From positions 254,501 to 318,500 of the forward strand of contig JADEYG010000005.1 in assembly GCA_016906335.1 (NCBI GenBank): a stretch of DNA of 64,000 nt, written 5' to 3'. The translations under genes and the position numbers were made by a program. The notes under the pieces were generated by a model. The model did not search any database and was not told the DNA's origin. It saw nothing but the letters and a program-made list of their open reading frames with translations. Origin of the DNA: Novakomyces olei (Eukaryota > Ascomycota > Novakomycetes > Novakomycetales > Novakomycetaceae). Every line of letters begins with the position of its first letter. Positions within the stretch are counted from its first letter, which is position 1. Below are positions 35,137 through 49,410 of this stretch, one piece after another.

Positions 35137-36307
35137 ATCAAGCATTTCGTCGTCTGCACTGAGAGAGGAAAATGAAAAACAATTTTGAGAAAATGACGTT
35201 AACCATATTGCCCGACCGCCTTGATCTTACAACCATCAAGGTTTTTTATTTCTATACCGCTCCCTTTATTGTGCAGTTTATTAGTGCTGTAATTGGCAAT
35301 GCTGTGCCTTTTGGTTTTGGCTTTGTCCATGTTCGATATACGAATTCAACGACAATCACAGACACAGACACCCACAACAATTACACATGAAATTTGCGAC
35401 TATTGACATCGGCGTCTTGCTTTCGTTTTGTGCATATTAATTGCGTTGGCAATCGGTGTTTTCTTTGTTATATTCCTTGCGGGGCTATATTGTTTTCTTG
35501 GCTGTTTTCTCTGAGCTTATTTGTCTTTTGTTCTTGACAGTCTGACTTATGATGACATGAGATGCAATTAATGACATTTTTTTAATCAAAATAATACTTC
35601 GTCCTTTTATATTTCGTTAACATTTTCGTTTCGAGAAATGCCCTTAAACATCAAAGACTATATGTTGCAGGATGCGGCTCAATTATGCAAGCAAACTGCG
35701 GGGTTTTGAAGCAAGAGGCGATTTAGCGTGGATTACCCCGATAATGTTACTTTTTACTATTATACAAACTTCCTTCTTTAATGCTACGTAATAATTAGCC
35801 TATGTGTTGATTTTAATAGTACTCAAATTTAAACACTATCGTGTCAGCCATTCAACTCGCGTACATTTTGTAGAAATTGTGGATAGGACGCAACCTTCAA
35901 AATCGGCTGCTGGCATCATGAATTTTGGGTGAATTTGAGGTCTGAAAGGGCGAAAATGTGAGCAATCCAGTAGTCGAAATCAATGTGGGATCTCGTTGAT
36001 CGATATCAGGCCAGTCGATAGCCGAGCTTAACCTACAGATTTTATTGAGGATTATGCAAAGTATATATATAGATTGACTGACGAAATTGTGCAAAAGACG
36101 ATGATAATAACAATAAAAATAAAAATAATAATAATAATAATAATAACAATGAAAACATTACTTCATACTATACCATAAACGAGCAGACGCGGTTTCCTTT
36201 GTACTACCCATTTCCCTGTAATTTCCCTGTAATTACTATTATTCACACTATACAAATAAAAGGATAAAAGGAAAAAGTTTGATCCAACGAGCTCGCTGTA
36301 AAGCTAC
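35137..36307. other. Spacer between MARVEL and TOM70 genes
   Basis: About 1.17 kb, T rich after the MARVEL gene (its 3' UTR) and with a run of ATA units around 36110-36145 shortly before TOM70. No convincing gene. Confidence 0.5.
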
Positions 36308-38424
36308 ATGGCCTCAAACGACCGCACAACCAATTCCATATTGATGGGATCGGCAGCGGCAGATGCGTCACAGCGCAGTTCTGCCAGTTTAGCCGGAGGC
36401 AGTTCGGCTGCAGTTGCAGCGGCGGCGACCGGTGAAAATAGCAGTGGACTGTGGGACCGTCTTTCTCGCTACTGCAGCCAGCACAAAGCCGTCGCTTACA
36501 CTGCGGGAACACTGGCGGCAGTGTCCGTCGCCGGCTCAGTGTATTACGTATACTCTCGGCAATCTTCTCTGCCGTCTTCTCGCGACGGCAGTAATGCAAA
36601 TGACGGATCTGCGGGAGCGCGTAAGCTGTCGAAAGCTGAAAAGAAACGGCTCCGTAAGAAGGAGAAGCACCATTTGGATAAAAAGGGAAAAAAATCGGGC
36701 CAAAGTGATACGGCTGCGTCCTTATCAGACGACACTTCTTCTGGCGGAGACGCAGCTGCCGTAGAGCAGCCGGCGGCGGCAAATTCGGCCAGCAGCAAAA
36801 TTTCTCTGCCAAATCTTACAGCAGAGTTTATCGCTTCACTGGATCAAGGCGTAAGTTTGCACTCGTGTCGTATCCCACTTTTTCTAACCTTCAGGCCAAA
36901 GACGAATTGGCTAATAAATTCAAAGTACAAGGGAACGAAGCCTTTTCAAAATCCCGTCTAACTGAAGCACGTGATCTCTACACCGAGGCACTCAAGCTCA
37001 AACAAGACCAGATCTTCTATGCTAATCGCGCCGCCTGCTACGCCGGGCTGGATTTGCCGGAGAAGGTTATTGAGGATACGAGCAAGGCTCTCGCCCAAGA
37101 CCGAAACTATGTAAAGGCACTCAACCGCCGAGCGGCAGCGTATGAGAAAACAGGGCTTTTGCAGGAAGCTTTGGTCGATGCTACTGTATCGTGCATATTA
37201 ACAGGGTTTGTTGATGAGACGTTGACGGGGACTGTTGAGCGGTTGCTGCGTGCTGTAGCGGAGAAGAAGGCCAAACAGATTTTGGCTACTCGCGGCCGCC
37301 GAATGCCTCCACCTTCATTTATTCATGCTTACTTGGACGCTTTCCGACCGGAAAAGCGACCAGCGCAGATCGAGTCTGGCGGCAAAGAGACCACTGGCGA
37401 AAAAGAAGCAGATGGGAAGGGGACTGGTGAAGATTTATCGGCCCAGGAATCGTCTAGTTCCGGACTGGCGGAGCTACGGTCTGCCTATGCCGCCATGGAC
37501 GCGGACACGTATGACCAAGCGCTTAAGCATGCCGAGGCCGCCATTACCAAGGGCTGTGGAGACGGGGTACTCGATTCTCGTGCTTTAAATATCTGTGGAA
37601 CCTTTTACTTTTTGCAGAGTGATTCAGCAGCGGCTAAAGACGCCTTTGATAAGGCCGTTGCAGCTGATCCGGGCTACGTTCAAAACTATGTTAAAAGAGC
37701 CAGCGTATTCCTCGAGCTTGGAAACAAAGAACTGGGCTGGGCCGATTTCGAAGCAGCTATTGCCCTCAACCCTGATGATCCCGATGTATACTATCACCGT
37801 GGCCAGTTACATTTTATTGTGGGCGAGTTCAATGCAGCAGCTCGTGATTATCAGAAATCTATTGATTTGGATCCATCTTTTATATTCTCTCATATTCAGC
37901 TTGGTGTCGCCCAGTATAAAATGGGTTCAGTTGCCTCAGCGATGGCAACGTTTCGACGAACGCTCAAGACGTTTAAAACTTCGAGCGAAGTTCACAATTA
38001 TTTTGGCGAATTACTGTTGGATCAGGGTAAATTTGCTGATGCTATTTCACAGTTCAATTCTGCTATTGAACTGGAGAAACGGAAGCCTGCTGGCCGAATT
38101 AATGTCTTACCCATCATAAACAAAGCTCTGGCTATCTTTCAGCAGAATAAGGACGTTGCTGAAGCAGAACGGCTGTGCCGTTCTGCTCTCGCTGTTGATC
38201 CTACTTGTGACATGGCCGTGGCCAGTATGGCTCAGTTTTTGTTGCAACAGGGTAAAACGGAAGAGGCTCTTGAATACTTTGAGAGAGCAGCAGAAAATGC
38301 TCGCACTGAGCCCGAATTAGTCAATGCCCTATCTTATGCTGAAGCTTCACGCACTCAATTGACTCTCATGCGGGAAAGGTCTGAGCTGAGTGACCGTCTG
38401 CGCGGACTCACGGGAGGCCTCTAA
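36308..38424 (+). CDS. TOM70: Mitochondrial import receptor Tom70
   Basis: Outer-membrane receptor that takes precursor proteins from Hsp70/Hsp90. Two exons (36308-36850, 36895-38424; 44-nt intron with CTAAC branch sequence) give 690 residues, a little longer than yeast Tom70 (617). An Ala/Ser-rich head comes first. The membrane anchor is about 61-82 (AVAYTAGTLAAVSVAGSVYYVY), then a Lys-rich linker (KKRLRKKEKHHLDKKGKK). TPR motifs start at KFKVQGNEAFSKSRLTEARDLYTEAL (about 190). Clear later repeats: ALNRRAAAYEKTGLLQEAL, NICGTFYFLQSDSAAAKDAF, VYYHRGQLHFIVGEFNAAARDY and ILDQGKFADAI. A variable insert (about 340-380) divides the N-terminal clamp from the C-terminal repeats, as in Tom70. Confident. 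Confidence 0.93.
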
Positions 38425-38917
38425 GAATGCAAAATCAAGTGTTTGGGCCTGCCTCTTCGCGTATTCCATAAACATGCGTGGGGTTTATACGTTTTATATT
38501 TATAATATTGAATATATATCAAAATCTACATGTATGAGCATGACGTTTTGGATGGGACGCAGCCCAGACACAAAGAGATGCGAACTAAAATATGAAGAAC
38601 CGTTGAGACTGGCATGATGTATTTTACTTGTTTCACAGGGTCAGGTCATATCTTTATTATGAATCGTACAGATAATGCAAATCATTACTCAAATATGGGA
38701 AAACGTGCAAGAGTATATAGTGCTGAATTATTGTAAATCGTAATCCTGGATTCGATAGAAAGCTAACCTTATTCGATAGAGAGCTAACTTGATCTTCTAA
38801 TTCCACGGCAGTTTAAGCGTTACAATATCGCCACATAAACTTGATTGAACGATAATTGCCATTGCGAAGAGTACTACTAAAGTCAATGGAAAGCTCCCAC
38901 ATTTCTTCTCAATTGAA
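38425..38917. other. Spacer with a 20-bp direct repeat
   Basis: Convergent spacer. Two tandem copies of ATTCGATAGAAAGCTAACCT-like sequence lie at about 38751-38790. No gene recognised. Confidence 0.6.
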
Positions 38918-39241
38918 CTATTTATCGTCTTTATTCTGTTCATTGACCTTTTGAGAGGCCCCATGATACTGCTCGCCATTAGGCCGAGCCGGACGGGGCG
39001 TATGCTTTTCAGCTTCTTTGGCCGAACCAAAATCGTTTTCTAATGAGCGAAATTCGGGACTCGCTTGTGTGGCTCCGACTTTTGGAGACCCGTCCGCGGC
39101 CGCGGGGAAAGGCGAATTTGTTTTAATTTCTTTAGGATCAGTGGTTGCTCCAGGCTCAACGGAGGATGGGCCTTTTGCAAAAGAGCGATAAGACGAAAAC
39201 TGAGCGTATACGCGACCCGTCTTTACCGTGCGGGCCAACAT
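38918..39241 (-). CDS. Small putative mitochondrial protein, function unknown
   Basis: Single exon of 107 residues if the second in-frame Met is used (MLARTVKTGRVYAQFSSYRSFAKG). That start gives a presequence rich in Arg, Ser and Ala without acid residues until residue 28. The upstream in-frame Met at 39343 gives 141 residues and no better signal. The rest is polar and Pro/Glu/Lys rich (about 28-107) with no membrane segment and no known motif; it reads as disordered. I do not recognise the family. It resembles the small, low-complexity mitochondrial proteins found in many ascomycetes. It could be spurious; a similar length and composition in a relative would support it. Confidence 0.45.
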   Translation of the reverse strand: MLARTVKTGRVYAQFSSYRSFAKGPSSVEPGATTDPKEIKTNSPFPAAADGSPKVGATQASPEFRSLENDFGSAKEAEKHTPRPARPNGEQYHGASQKVNEQNKDDK

Positions 39242-41542
<2,301 letters not shown>

Positions 41543-42208
41543 TACTGAGTAATGGTGTTGGATGCGATCGTAGAGTGCCAGTTGAGAACGTTTACAGATA
41601 TGAAACTAGTTACTAGCGAATGAATAGTATATAATTTATTTTTTTGTCAAAAGAATTGAAGCGTTTAGCGTTCGATTACTGTGTCTACTGTGTATATTAT
41701 TTAGGTTTTGGCAATTGTCAATTCTGGTGCTGCATCAATATGGGATGACGGCATGTGCTGAGCGCCCGTACAATGTGCCATATTGCCCACAAATGCCGAT
41801 CTCTTTCCGAGATCTCTCTGTGAATTAGACATGAAGTCATTATTTAAAACTGACTAGTCCCATATTCTCAGAATATAATCGTTATTTTCACTATTATTAA
41901 TGCCACTACCACTGCACTAATTTCACACCATTACCTGAACAAAACAGTAGCATTACTTAACCATGCTCTCCTAATACCTTGCCGGTATTACCTACACTGG
42001 TGTGTAAGTCATGCTCGAGCAGAAATTTCGGATCTGCAATCAATGGCCTATACAATACGAATGGCAGGACAACAGCTTATCCGTGCGCGTGTCTATTCTA
42101 ATTCGGATAACGCTATTCAAATTAAATCATCAATTCATAGTGCGCACATCAATTCACTTATCAATTCTCTCATCATCAAACGCGTACTCGTATCGGTTAA
42201 ATAGGCAA
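41543..42208. other. Spacer downstream of GAPDH
   Basis: 666 bp between convergent genes. No gene or strong repeat recognised. Confidence 0.5.
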
Positions 42209-42676
42209 CTAGAGGCTGGACAGAACGGCATCTGCCGCAGTCGATATGATATCAGTAGGCACCTTCTCGACGCGCACGTCTGCAACACGCCCTCCACGCA
42301 CAACTACGACAGCCCGTTTAGCCCGGCTGTTTCCAAGTAATCCAGACGCGTCAAAAAGCAAGCCGGCAGCCTTTGTAAACTCTCCCGTAGCATCAGATAA
42401 AAAGTGGATATCTGACCCACTAGCTCCGAGCTTCTCCTTCCATGCATTCACAACAAATGCATCGTTCACAGCAATAACATAGACACTCAAGCCCTTGGCC
42501 GTGAAATCACTAGCGTGTTTGATATAGCCCGGAACCTGTGAAGAGCAGGGCGGAGTAAATGCACCAGGAACAAAGACGAGAACGCCGTCCTTCACTGTAG
42601 CAGACAGGTCCACGGTATCGTCCGGTGACTTTTCCGCCAGTGTTCCTTTTGGTAGGGAGTCTCCAACAGCAACCAT
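42209..42676 (-). CDS. Type II peroxiredoxin (Ahp1/Prx5 family)
   Basis: Thiol peroxidase that reduces H2O2 and alkyl hydroperoxides. Single exon of 155 residues, the normal length of this subfamily. The peroxidatic cysteine is in VPGAFTPPCSSQVPGY (Cys 43). No second cysteine is seen, so it would be a 1-Cys type, depending on glutaredoxin or thioredoxin. Conserved YVIAVNDAFVVNAWKEKLG and RAVVVVRGGRVADVRVEK follow. The C-terminus is VLSSL; a last triplet Ser-Ser-Leu could weakly target peroxisomes, as in Pmp20-like proteins, but cytosol is equally likely. No presequence. Confidence 0.9.
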   Translation of the reverse strand: MVAVGDSLPKGTLAEKSPDDTVDLSATVKDGVLVFVPGAFTPPCSSQVPGYIKHASDFTAKGLSVYVIAVNDAFVVNAWKEKLGASGSDIHFLSDATGEFTKAAGLLFDASGLLGNSRAKRAVVVVRGGRVADVRVEKVPTDIISTAADAVLSSL

Positions 42677-43364
42677 GATCGAATATTAGTTTGGTCTCAA
42701 AGTACTGATTAGTTTGGTTTACTCCAGATTATCGTTGGACATATATATTGCACGTATAATCATGACATCATATAGTGTCGTTTTTATCAGCATAACGGCT
42801 GGAATATCACGTGACTATTTGTTCAATCACGACAAAATCACGACAAAATCAAGGTCAAATAGTTGGGCTCTATATAGCTCCGACTTGGGGCGTTGCTACA
42901 TGTTTTAAAGTACATGAATTAGATCTCGTTTCATCGAGGCATATTGGTATTGGTATTGATATTGGTAATGGTATGACTTTTGAAATGGTCTTTCGGAACA
43001 GCTGGGGTTGACTCTCTTGGACTTTTGTGTTCAGAACGATTTATTGAGTGCAATAAGAATACTAGTTGCATACCATGACGTGATTACTGCGTGGACGCAA
43101 GTTGTGCAATTGCACAATAGGCAGTGTAAGCTGAGTTCATTAAATACTAAGTGACATAAAGATCAGCTTTTTCATAAACATCAAAATTATCCAATATAAC
43201 AACAGTGTTTACACCAATGATCATGAATAACTCTGCACATAATTATTGCTTGATAATGATTAAAGTAATCTAATAATAATTCCAATCAAAAAAGTAGAAA
43301 TTCATAGATAAATAAGTATCGGATAAATGAAACGAATATATCCTCCGCAATAGCCAGTAGGTCC
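42677..43364. other. Spacer between divergent peroxiredoxin and DUF1992 genes
   Basis: 688 bp. AT rich, contains ATTGGTATTG-type short repeats (42935-42970). No gene recognised. Confidence 0.5.
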
Positions 43365-44687
43365 ATGGCAGTCTTGCGGTGCTCCTGCGGCCGTCGTATC
43401 ATCAAACTGACGCGGCCTGCTTACCGCTCAGTTCACCAAAGCAGGTGGCTTAGTAATGCCGACAAGAATGATACTGCTTCTGAGGAAGACAAGGCTTATC
43501 TGATCGAGCGATTACAGCAGCTGTAAGACACCAAAATAAAAATACAACACACGAATCCATATGTTTATCTATAATATATAATAGTATTAGACATACACAA
43601 CGTGTACTAGCAAGACAGGAGCGAGGATGCCGAATTTCGACGCGCCAACGCTCAAGCGTTTGCGCAGACAAGTAATCGCATGGCCAAAGTGGTCTCGAGT
43701 GAGATTGCGTGGGATGGGGATGAGAAGACGCAAGACACAGTATTACGAATGATCATGGACAAACATAAGCAAAAACGGTCGGCTGTTGCACCAACAAAAC
43801 TCGGTGCGGGCAATACTGGACTCGCACGGAAACTGGAGCCGATGGTCCGGAAACCAGATCCGCAAACGCTTCTTTACCGAAACAATGCCGTACGAATTGC
43901 CGATGCACGTGAGCGCAGTCTCGACTACCGCTTACACAAAACTGTCTTGCCTGCCCAAAGGAGTAACACGGTAGTAACAACCGAGGAAGGGGTTGACGGC
44001 GGGAATGGGTACATGCCAATGCCAAAGTCTCTTGAGGGCTTAGCCAGTTTAGCCGAGGCAAAGTTTGAGGAGGCGTCGCGTAAAGGGTTGCTGCGGAAAA
44101 ACAAGGCACGCGGTAAGCCGCTGGACGCGACTTATCTGTCTGGCGGACAGGAGGCCAATTTTACCGAATTTATTATGAATGGAATGATAAAACGGCAGGG
44201 AGCGCTGCCCGTGTGGATTGAAAGGCAGCACGATGTCCTGCGTGACTGTGCCGGATTCCGCACTGGTTTACGTGAAGACTGGCGAAATTTTGTGGTTAAA
44301 GCCGTAGCGGCTCAAGGTGGAAGCACAGAGTCCCAGTGTGAACGAGCACGGGATGAAGGGTTAATACACCGATGGAGAGAGCGAGAGTTGCCCTACCTAA
44401 AGGTGCTGGTGCGCGATATTAATTCGCGTATACGCGGATACAACGCGATTGCCCCTTACGCGTCGCGTATGGGCTACTTGGACGTTGTAAGGGAGCTGAG
44501 GGAATGCTTTGAAGAGATGGCGCCCAAATTAGAGCAGGCAGTTATTGAACGGGCAGAGGCTGCTTTACAGCGACCTCAGACCGTCTCTATTTTTGATATT
44601 TTTATGGGTCAAAAGGCGGTTGTGTACGAGAAGCGCGAAGGCCAGTATGGCCTTCGAGAATTTTTGTTGTCTCTTTTTTCAAAGTGA
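43365..44687 (+). CDS. DUF1992 (DNAJC28-type) protein, mitochondrial
   Basis: Two exons (43365-43522, 43619-44687) give 408 residues. The first 30 residues are Arg/Cys/Leu rich (MAVLRCSCGRRIIKLTRP), a probable presequence. The core (about residues 190-260) has ASLAEAKFEEASRKGLLRKNKARGKPL, the DUF1992 signature seen in DNAJC28-like proteins, which in fungi and bacteria lack the J-domain. The C-terminal part includes INSRIRGYNAIAPY. The family's job is not settled; a link to mitochondrial gene expression or protein handling has been proposed for animal members. The second exon's acceptor AAGACAG is the one that keeps LQQLSEDAEFRR in frame with the rest. No J-domain is seen. Confidence 0.75.
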
Positions 44688-44851
44688 TGTATACAAAGTG
44701 TATATGAATGTAAGCGAAAAAATATAAATAAACCAATGTGTATAACGGGGGTATAATGAGGACTCTATTTAGCTTCAGAAACTACAATTGCAGGTATTTC
44801 AAAGCCGGAAGGTTTCCTTTTTGTTACACTAGTTCTTAATAAATGCAATAA

Positions 44852-45112
44852 TTCTAATACGAATAATACGAATAATACGAATAATACGAATAATACGAAT
44901 AATACGAATAATACGAATAATACGAATAATACGAATAATACGAATAATACGAATAATACGAATAATACGAATAATACGAATAATACGAATAATACGAATA
45001 ATACGAATAATACAATAATACGAATAATACGAATAATACGAATAATACGAATAATACGAATAATACGAATAATACGAATAATACGAATAATACGAATAAT
45101 ACGAATAATACG
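44852..45112. repeat. 9-bp minisatellite (AATACGAAT)n upstream of the RraA-like gene
   Basis: About 28 head-to-tail copies of AATACGAAT with very few changes, one copy shortened by a base near 45012. It ends 52 bp before the ATG of the next gene, in its presumed promoter. As nine is a multiple of three, all frames are open on one strand, which produces spurious ORFs (Val-Leu-Phe on the other strand). Confidence 0.97.
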
Positions 45113-45164
45113 GAGATTACAGAAATTACAATAATCAGACCAAACTTCCCCACACTCTGGAAGC

Positions 45165-46164
<1,000 letters not shown>

Positions 46165-46198
46165 TTCAGATTAATATTAATCTTAATATATATACACA

Positions 46199-47412
46199 TT
46201 AAACGCTAGGATCATCAAGAGGCTCCCATTTCAAACAGTCTGGCCGGACGGGCAGATAATGCTTTTTCTCATAATGATCAGCGATATTTTGCAATGAAGC
46301 AACGTCCATTTCTATCCGGTAGGATTGAGTTTCCACATCATATACCAATGCATTTAAAGCTTCCAGGGCGGCGATAACATCGTCTGCTGTCATACTAACG
46401 GCGCGTGTAAGCTCATCAATACTCACGGACGCCTCGTTTCGTCGGTCAAGTAATGCTTCGCACACACATCTTCGCCAATAAGCGCGATAAGATAAAAGAC
46501 CAAGGTCTGATAGCGGCTTTTCCGGCGATCCCAGCTTGCCCTGAGCACATGTCAGCAAATAGCTGAACCCAATAAGAAACTGTCCAAATCCCCGACGCTG
46601 ATAGGCTGGAAGGGTCAAGATGCATGACACGTTATTCAGATTATGTGCACGTTTTTCTTTACTAAAATATCCCACCAAATGAGCTCCCTCAGAATCAGCC
46701 TCGGTCATCACATAAAATAAAAAGGGCTCCACATCGTAATACAGAGATTTGCTCTGCAGAAACATTTTGGCAAGCAGACAAATATTTTGGCAATAAACCG
46801 GCTGTTGCCGTCCATCGACCTCGTACATGGAAATCCTTCCGTCCCTATAAATCTCCCGGCCCGGTGGTTCTCGGGCCAAACATTTCATCCGATGCCGAGC
46901 TGCCACGTGATCCGAGTTCATGTACTTTAAACAATACTCGCAAACGTGCAAGTACCGATTTCTGCTGTACTCCTCGGGATAAGGTGACGCATACCAACTG
47001 CGTATTTGGAAGCGCCCAAACATGACGTATTCAATCCTGTCTCCATCGCTCGTTACCTTGCCGTTAGAAAGAAAGAAGAAAGAAAGAAATAAATAAATAA
47101 ATAAAATCCTACTTGAGCTCTGTTTCGGGCGTTTAAAAAAGCACTTCGATCTGCCTGAGTCGGAGTCGTAGCAGACGTATCGGCCTGATTTGCGTTTAAA
47201 ATGCCTCCAAACGGAAGAGAACGCGGCTCTTCCTTAAGTAGTTTGTGGGCTTTACGTTTCTTCTTATGAAACGTAAATTTGACGACAAGAGACCGCCGTC
47301 GAGGAGTACTCGACCGCGATTCACGTGCATTCCTATTACCGCCTCGACGTAATATTGTTGTTGGCTCGAAGTAATCGGGCACGCGTCGAGCACGCGGGCT
47401 TCGCGTTTCCAT
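46199..47412 (-). CDS. MYST histone acetyltransferase, Sas3/Mst2 type
   Basis: Catalytic subunit likely of a NuA3/Mst2-type complex that acetylates histone H3. Two exons (47113-47412, 46199-47056; 56-nt intron) give 385 residues. N-terminal basic region, then PFGGILNANQADTSATTPT, a segment of the Sas3/Mst2 branch. The MYST zinc finger is C2HC: HVCEYCLKYMNSDHVAARH..C. The acetyl-CoA domain has YFSKEKRAHNLNNVSCILTLP (catalytic Cys), the PAYQRRGFGQFLI acetyl-CoA loop, SPEKPLSDLG (catalytic Glu) and LLSYRAYW. The cysteine/glutamate pair and the linker between them fit MYST. At 385 it is compact: no PHD or Tudor domain. Start chosen at 47412, where METRSPRARRVPDYF begins. The start of the neighbouring RraA-like gene's 3' end is 35 bp away (convergent). 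Confidence 0.88.
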
Positions 47413-47943
47413 TGATGAATTTGATTGGTACAAATCGCTAACTGTGCGCGATCATAAAAATACTGTTATTACGTACAAAAAATAATAGTATAGTTTGTAC
47501 GTACAAAAATAATGGTATATTTTTGTTTGTATGACGAATGGCAGAGTTGTTTTAATCATTATAAATTGAACAATTTGTAACATTTATGTTTATTTAACAA
47601 GTCAAACGACAATTTGCCTATACGATAACAGCCAGCAAGTCTTTGACATAATGTTCGTGTCAAGTTTGGAGTGTGGGAGTACACAAAATTTGGTCAAAAC
47701 TCAAACAAGGAGATAAGCTATTAATCGTTTAGAGCCTCTAAATACATAGAGTTGACAGATTGAAAATGAAATTGATCGGTTTTCTGCACTATTGAACAGT
47801 TTAGTAAAGACAAAAGCTGACAGCTATTAACTCAATTTTTTTAGCTAATATTAAATTAACTGACTGCAGTACAGAGGAAATGAGTATAAATGAGCGATAC
47901 ATATGACCTCGTAACAGATCAACTAGAAGTTTCCTCGTCCTTT
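47413..47943. other. Spacer between HAT and NmrA-like genes
   Basis: 531 bp, AT rich, no recognised gene. Contains the promoter of the HAT gene (left) and the 3' end of the NmrA-like gene (right). Confidence 0.5.
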
Positions 47944-48798
47944 TCATTTGAGATTCATAGCCAAATACGTTGTCAAATCCGTTTCGCCTTTTATTGGCGC
48001 AGTGGGGCTCACATAAGGCTCGTTAATAAACAAACTGGTCATATTCGCGAATGATTCTGCTGTACTGGATGCGAACCCAATGCTTTTGCTAAACTGTACC
48101 CAATTTTTCTCTGGAATTTCGTCAACAACAACGGACCTTCTCAATACTGCCGACAAGCATAGTGCCACGTCGTTTGGAGAGTACTTTACCGGGCCCTCAA
48201 CGTCAAAAGTCCCGACTTGTTCAATGGGACTAGAGAGCAATTTGGCATGGACATGGCCAATATCCTGTGGCGCCACCATTGAAACTTTAAGATCCGCTGG
48301 AATAACACTAGGCAGTCTCTGTGACTCCCTTGCCAGGCCAATAAAAGGCAGCCAATTGCTCATAAAGTAAGCGCCTCTAACCACGCAAAGAGGAATTCCC
48401 AATTTTTTAGCGCCCTCTTCAAATTCATAAAGGACTCCGAAATCGTAGCATCTTTTCCCAGGCCGTGCACCGTACGTCGACTGTAGAGTAATTTTTTCCA
48501 GTCGAGAGCCTCTCAGTGCTTTCAATATCGAATCAGCCGTTTTCCTCTCTTCAACATCAGTGTCCTCTGAAGGATCTGCCGGTGGGTTTAGTAGAAACGC
48601 ACGTTTCGCAGATTTGAATACTTGCAAAAGCGCCTTTGTGTCATTGATATCCACAACTGCAACCTCCGCTCCTTTTGCTTGCCATTCTTTAGCTTTGCTT
48701 CTGTTGCGAATAACAACTTTTACTCTGTGTCCTTTTGCAAGCAAATCTGTTGCGACGGTGGAGCCTACATGACCAGAGGCACCCAAAACTATGTACAT
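47944..48798 (-). CDS. NmrA-like NAD(P)-binding reductase
   Basis: Atypical short-chain dehydrogenase of the NmrA/HSCARG group. Single exon, 284 residues. A Rossmann fold is seen at the start: MYIVLGASGHVGSTVATDLL (GxxGxxG motif), then VKVVIRNRSKAKEW, ALLQVFKSAKRAFLLNPP, ITLQSTYGARPG and GIPLCVVRGAYFMSNWLPFIG. The pattern MYIVLGASGxVGS and the intronless form are common in bacteria and also in fungi, so the substrate is unknown. Members act as redox sensors, or as quinone or ketone reductases. The gene is flanked on the upstream side by the TCAAA repeat block. A horizontal origin is possible but not shown. Confidence 0.75.
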   Translation of the reverse strand: MYIVLGASGHVGSTVATDLLAKGHRVKVVIRNRSKAKEWQAKGAEVAVVDINDTKALLQVFKSAKRAFLLNPPADPSEDTDVEERKTADSILKALRGSRLEKITLQSTYGARPGKRCYDFGVLYEFEEGAKKLGIPLCVVRGAYFMSNWLPFIGLARESQRLPSVIPADLKVSMVAPQDIGHVHAKLLSSPIEQVGTFDVEGPVKYSPNDVALCLSAVLRRSVVVDEIPEKNWVQFSKSIGFASSTAESFANMTSLFINEPYVSPTAPIKGETDLTTYLAMNLK

Positions 48799-49410
48799 TT
48801 TAACATTGCAATGTGTCCTTTGACTCGGTCAAAGTTTGAATGTAGCAGAAAACATTGTACTCCAAAATTTGGAGATCACTTTTCGACATTTTTAGATACA
48901 TTAGACTTGCGGGGAAGCTTGAAGACAAAATTACGAAAATGGCGATATATTATTATTATAAATTGTTCAATCTAATCAAATCAAATCAAATCAAATCAAA
49001 TCAAATCAAATCAAATCAAATCAAATCAAATCAAATCAAATCAAATCAAATCAAATCAAATCAAATCAAATCAAATCAAATCAAATCAAATCAAATCAAA
49101 TCAAATCAAATCAAATCAAATCAAATCAAATCAAATCAAATCAAATCAAATCAAATCAAATCAAATCAAATCAAATCAAATCAAATCAAATCAAATCAAA
49201 TCAAATCAAATCAAATCAAATCAAATCAAATCAAATCAATCAATCAATCAATCAAAATAATCGAAATAATCAAAATAATCGAAATAATCAAATCAGATTA
49301 AAGCAATTATTTTTCTATATTAATCATAATGTCTTATTTGTATACACAACCAGTTCGGCACTAATGCCCACGCTCTAATAATACTAAATCTGAACATTTA
49401 TTACATTAAT
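48799..49410. repeat. (TCAAA)n microsatellite block between NmrA-like and TPR genes
   Basis: A 612-bp spacer. From 48974 to about 49239 there are about 53 near-perfect copies of TCAAA, then five of TCAA and a tail of AATAATCGA-type units to 49292. It lies between the NmrA-like promoter (left) and the 3' end of the TPR gene (right). Confidence 0.97.

Noticed and set aside
38797-39030. Minus-strand ORF with a hydrophobic end, overlapping the small mitochondrial protein
   Set aside because: Different frame from the better candidate, no supporting splice sites that I trust; the hydrophobic stretch is probably chance.
48855-49301. ORF of Asn-Gln-Ile-Lys-Ser repeats
   Set aside because: Translation of the TCAAA microsatellite; no unique coding sequence.
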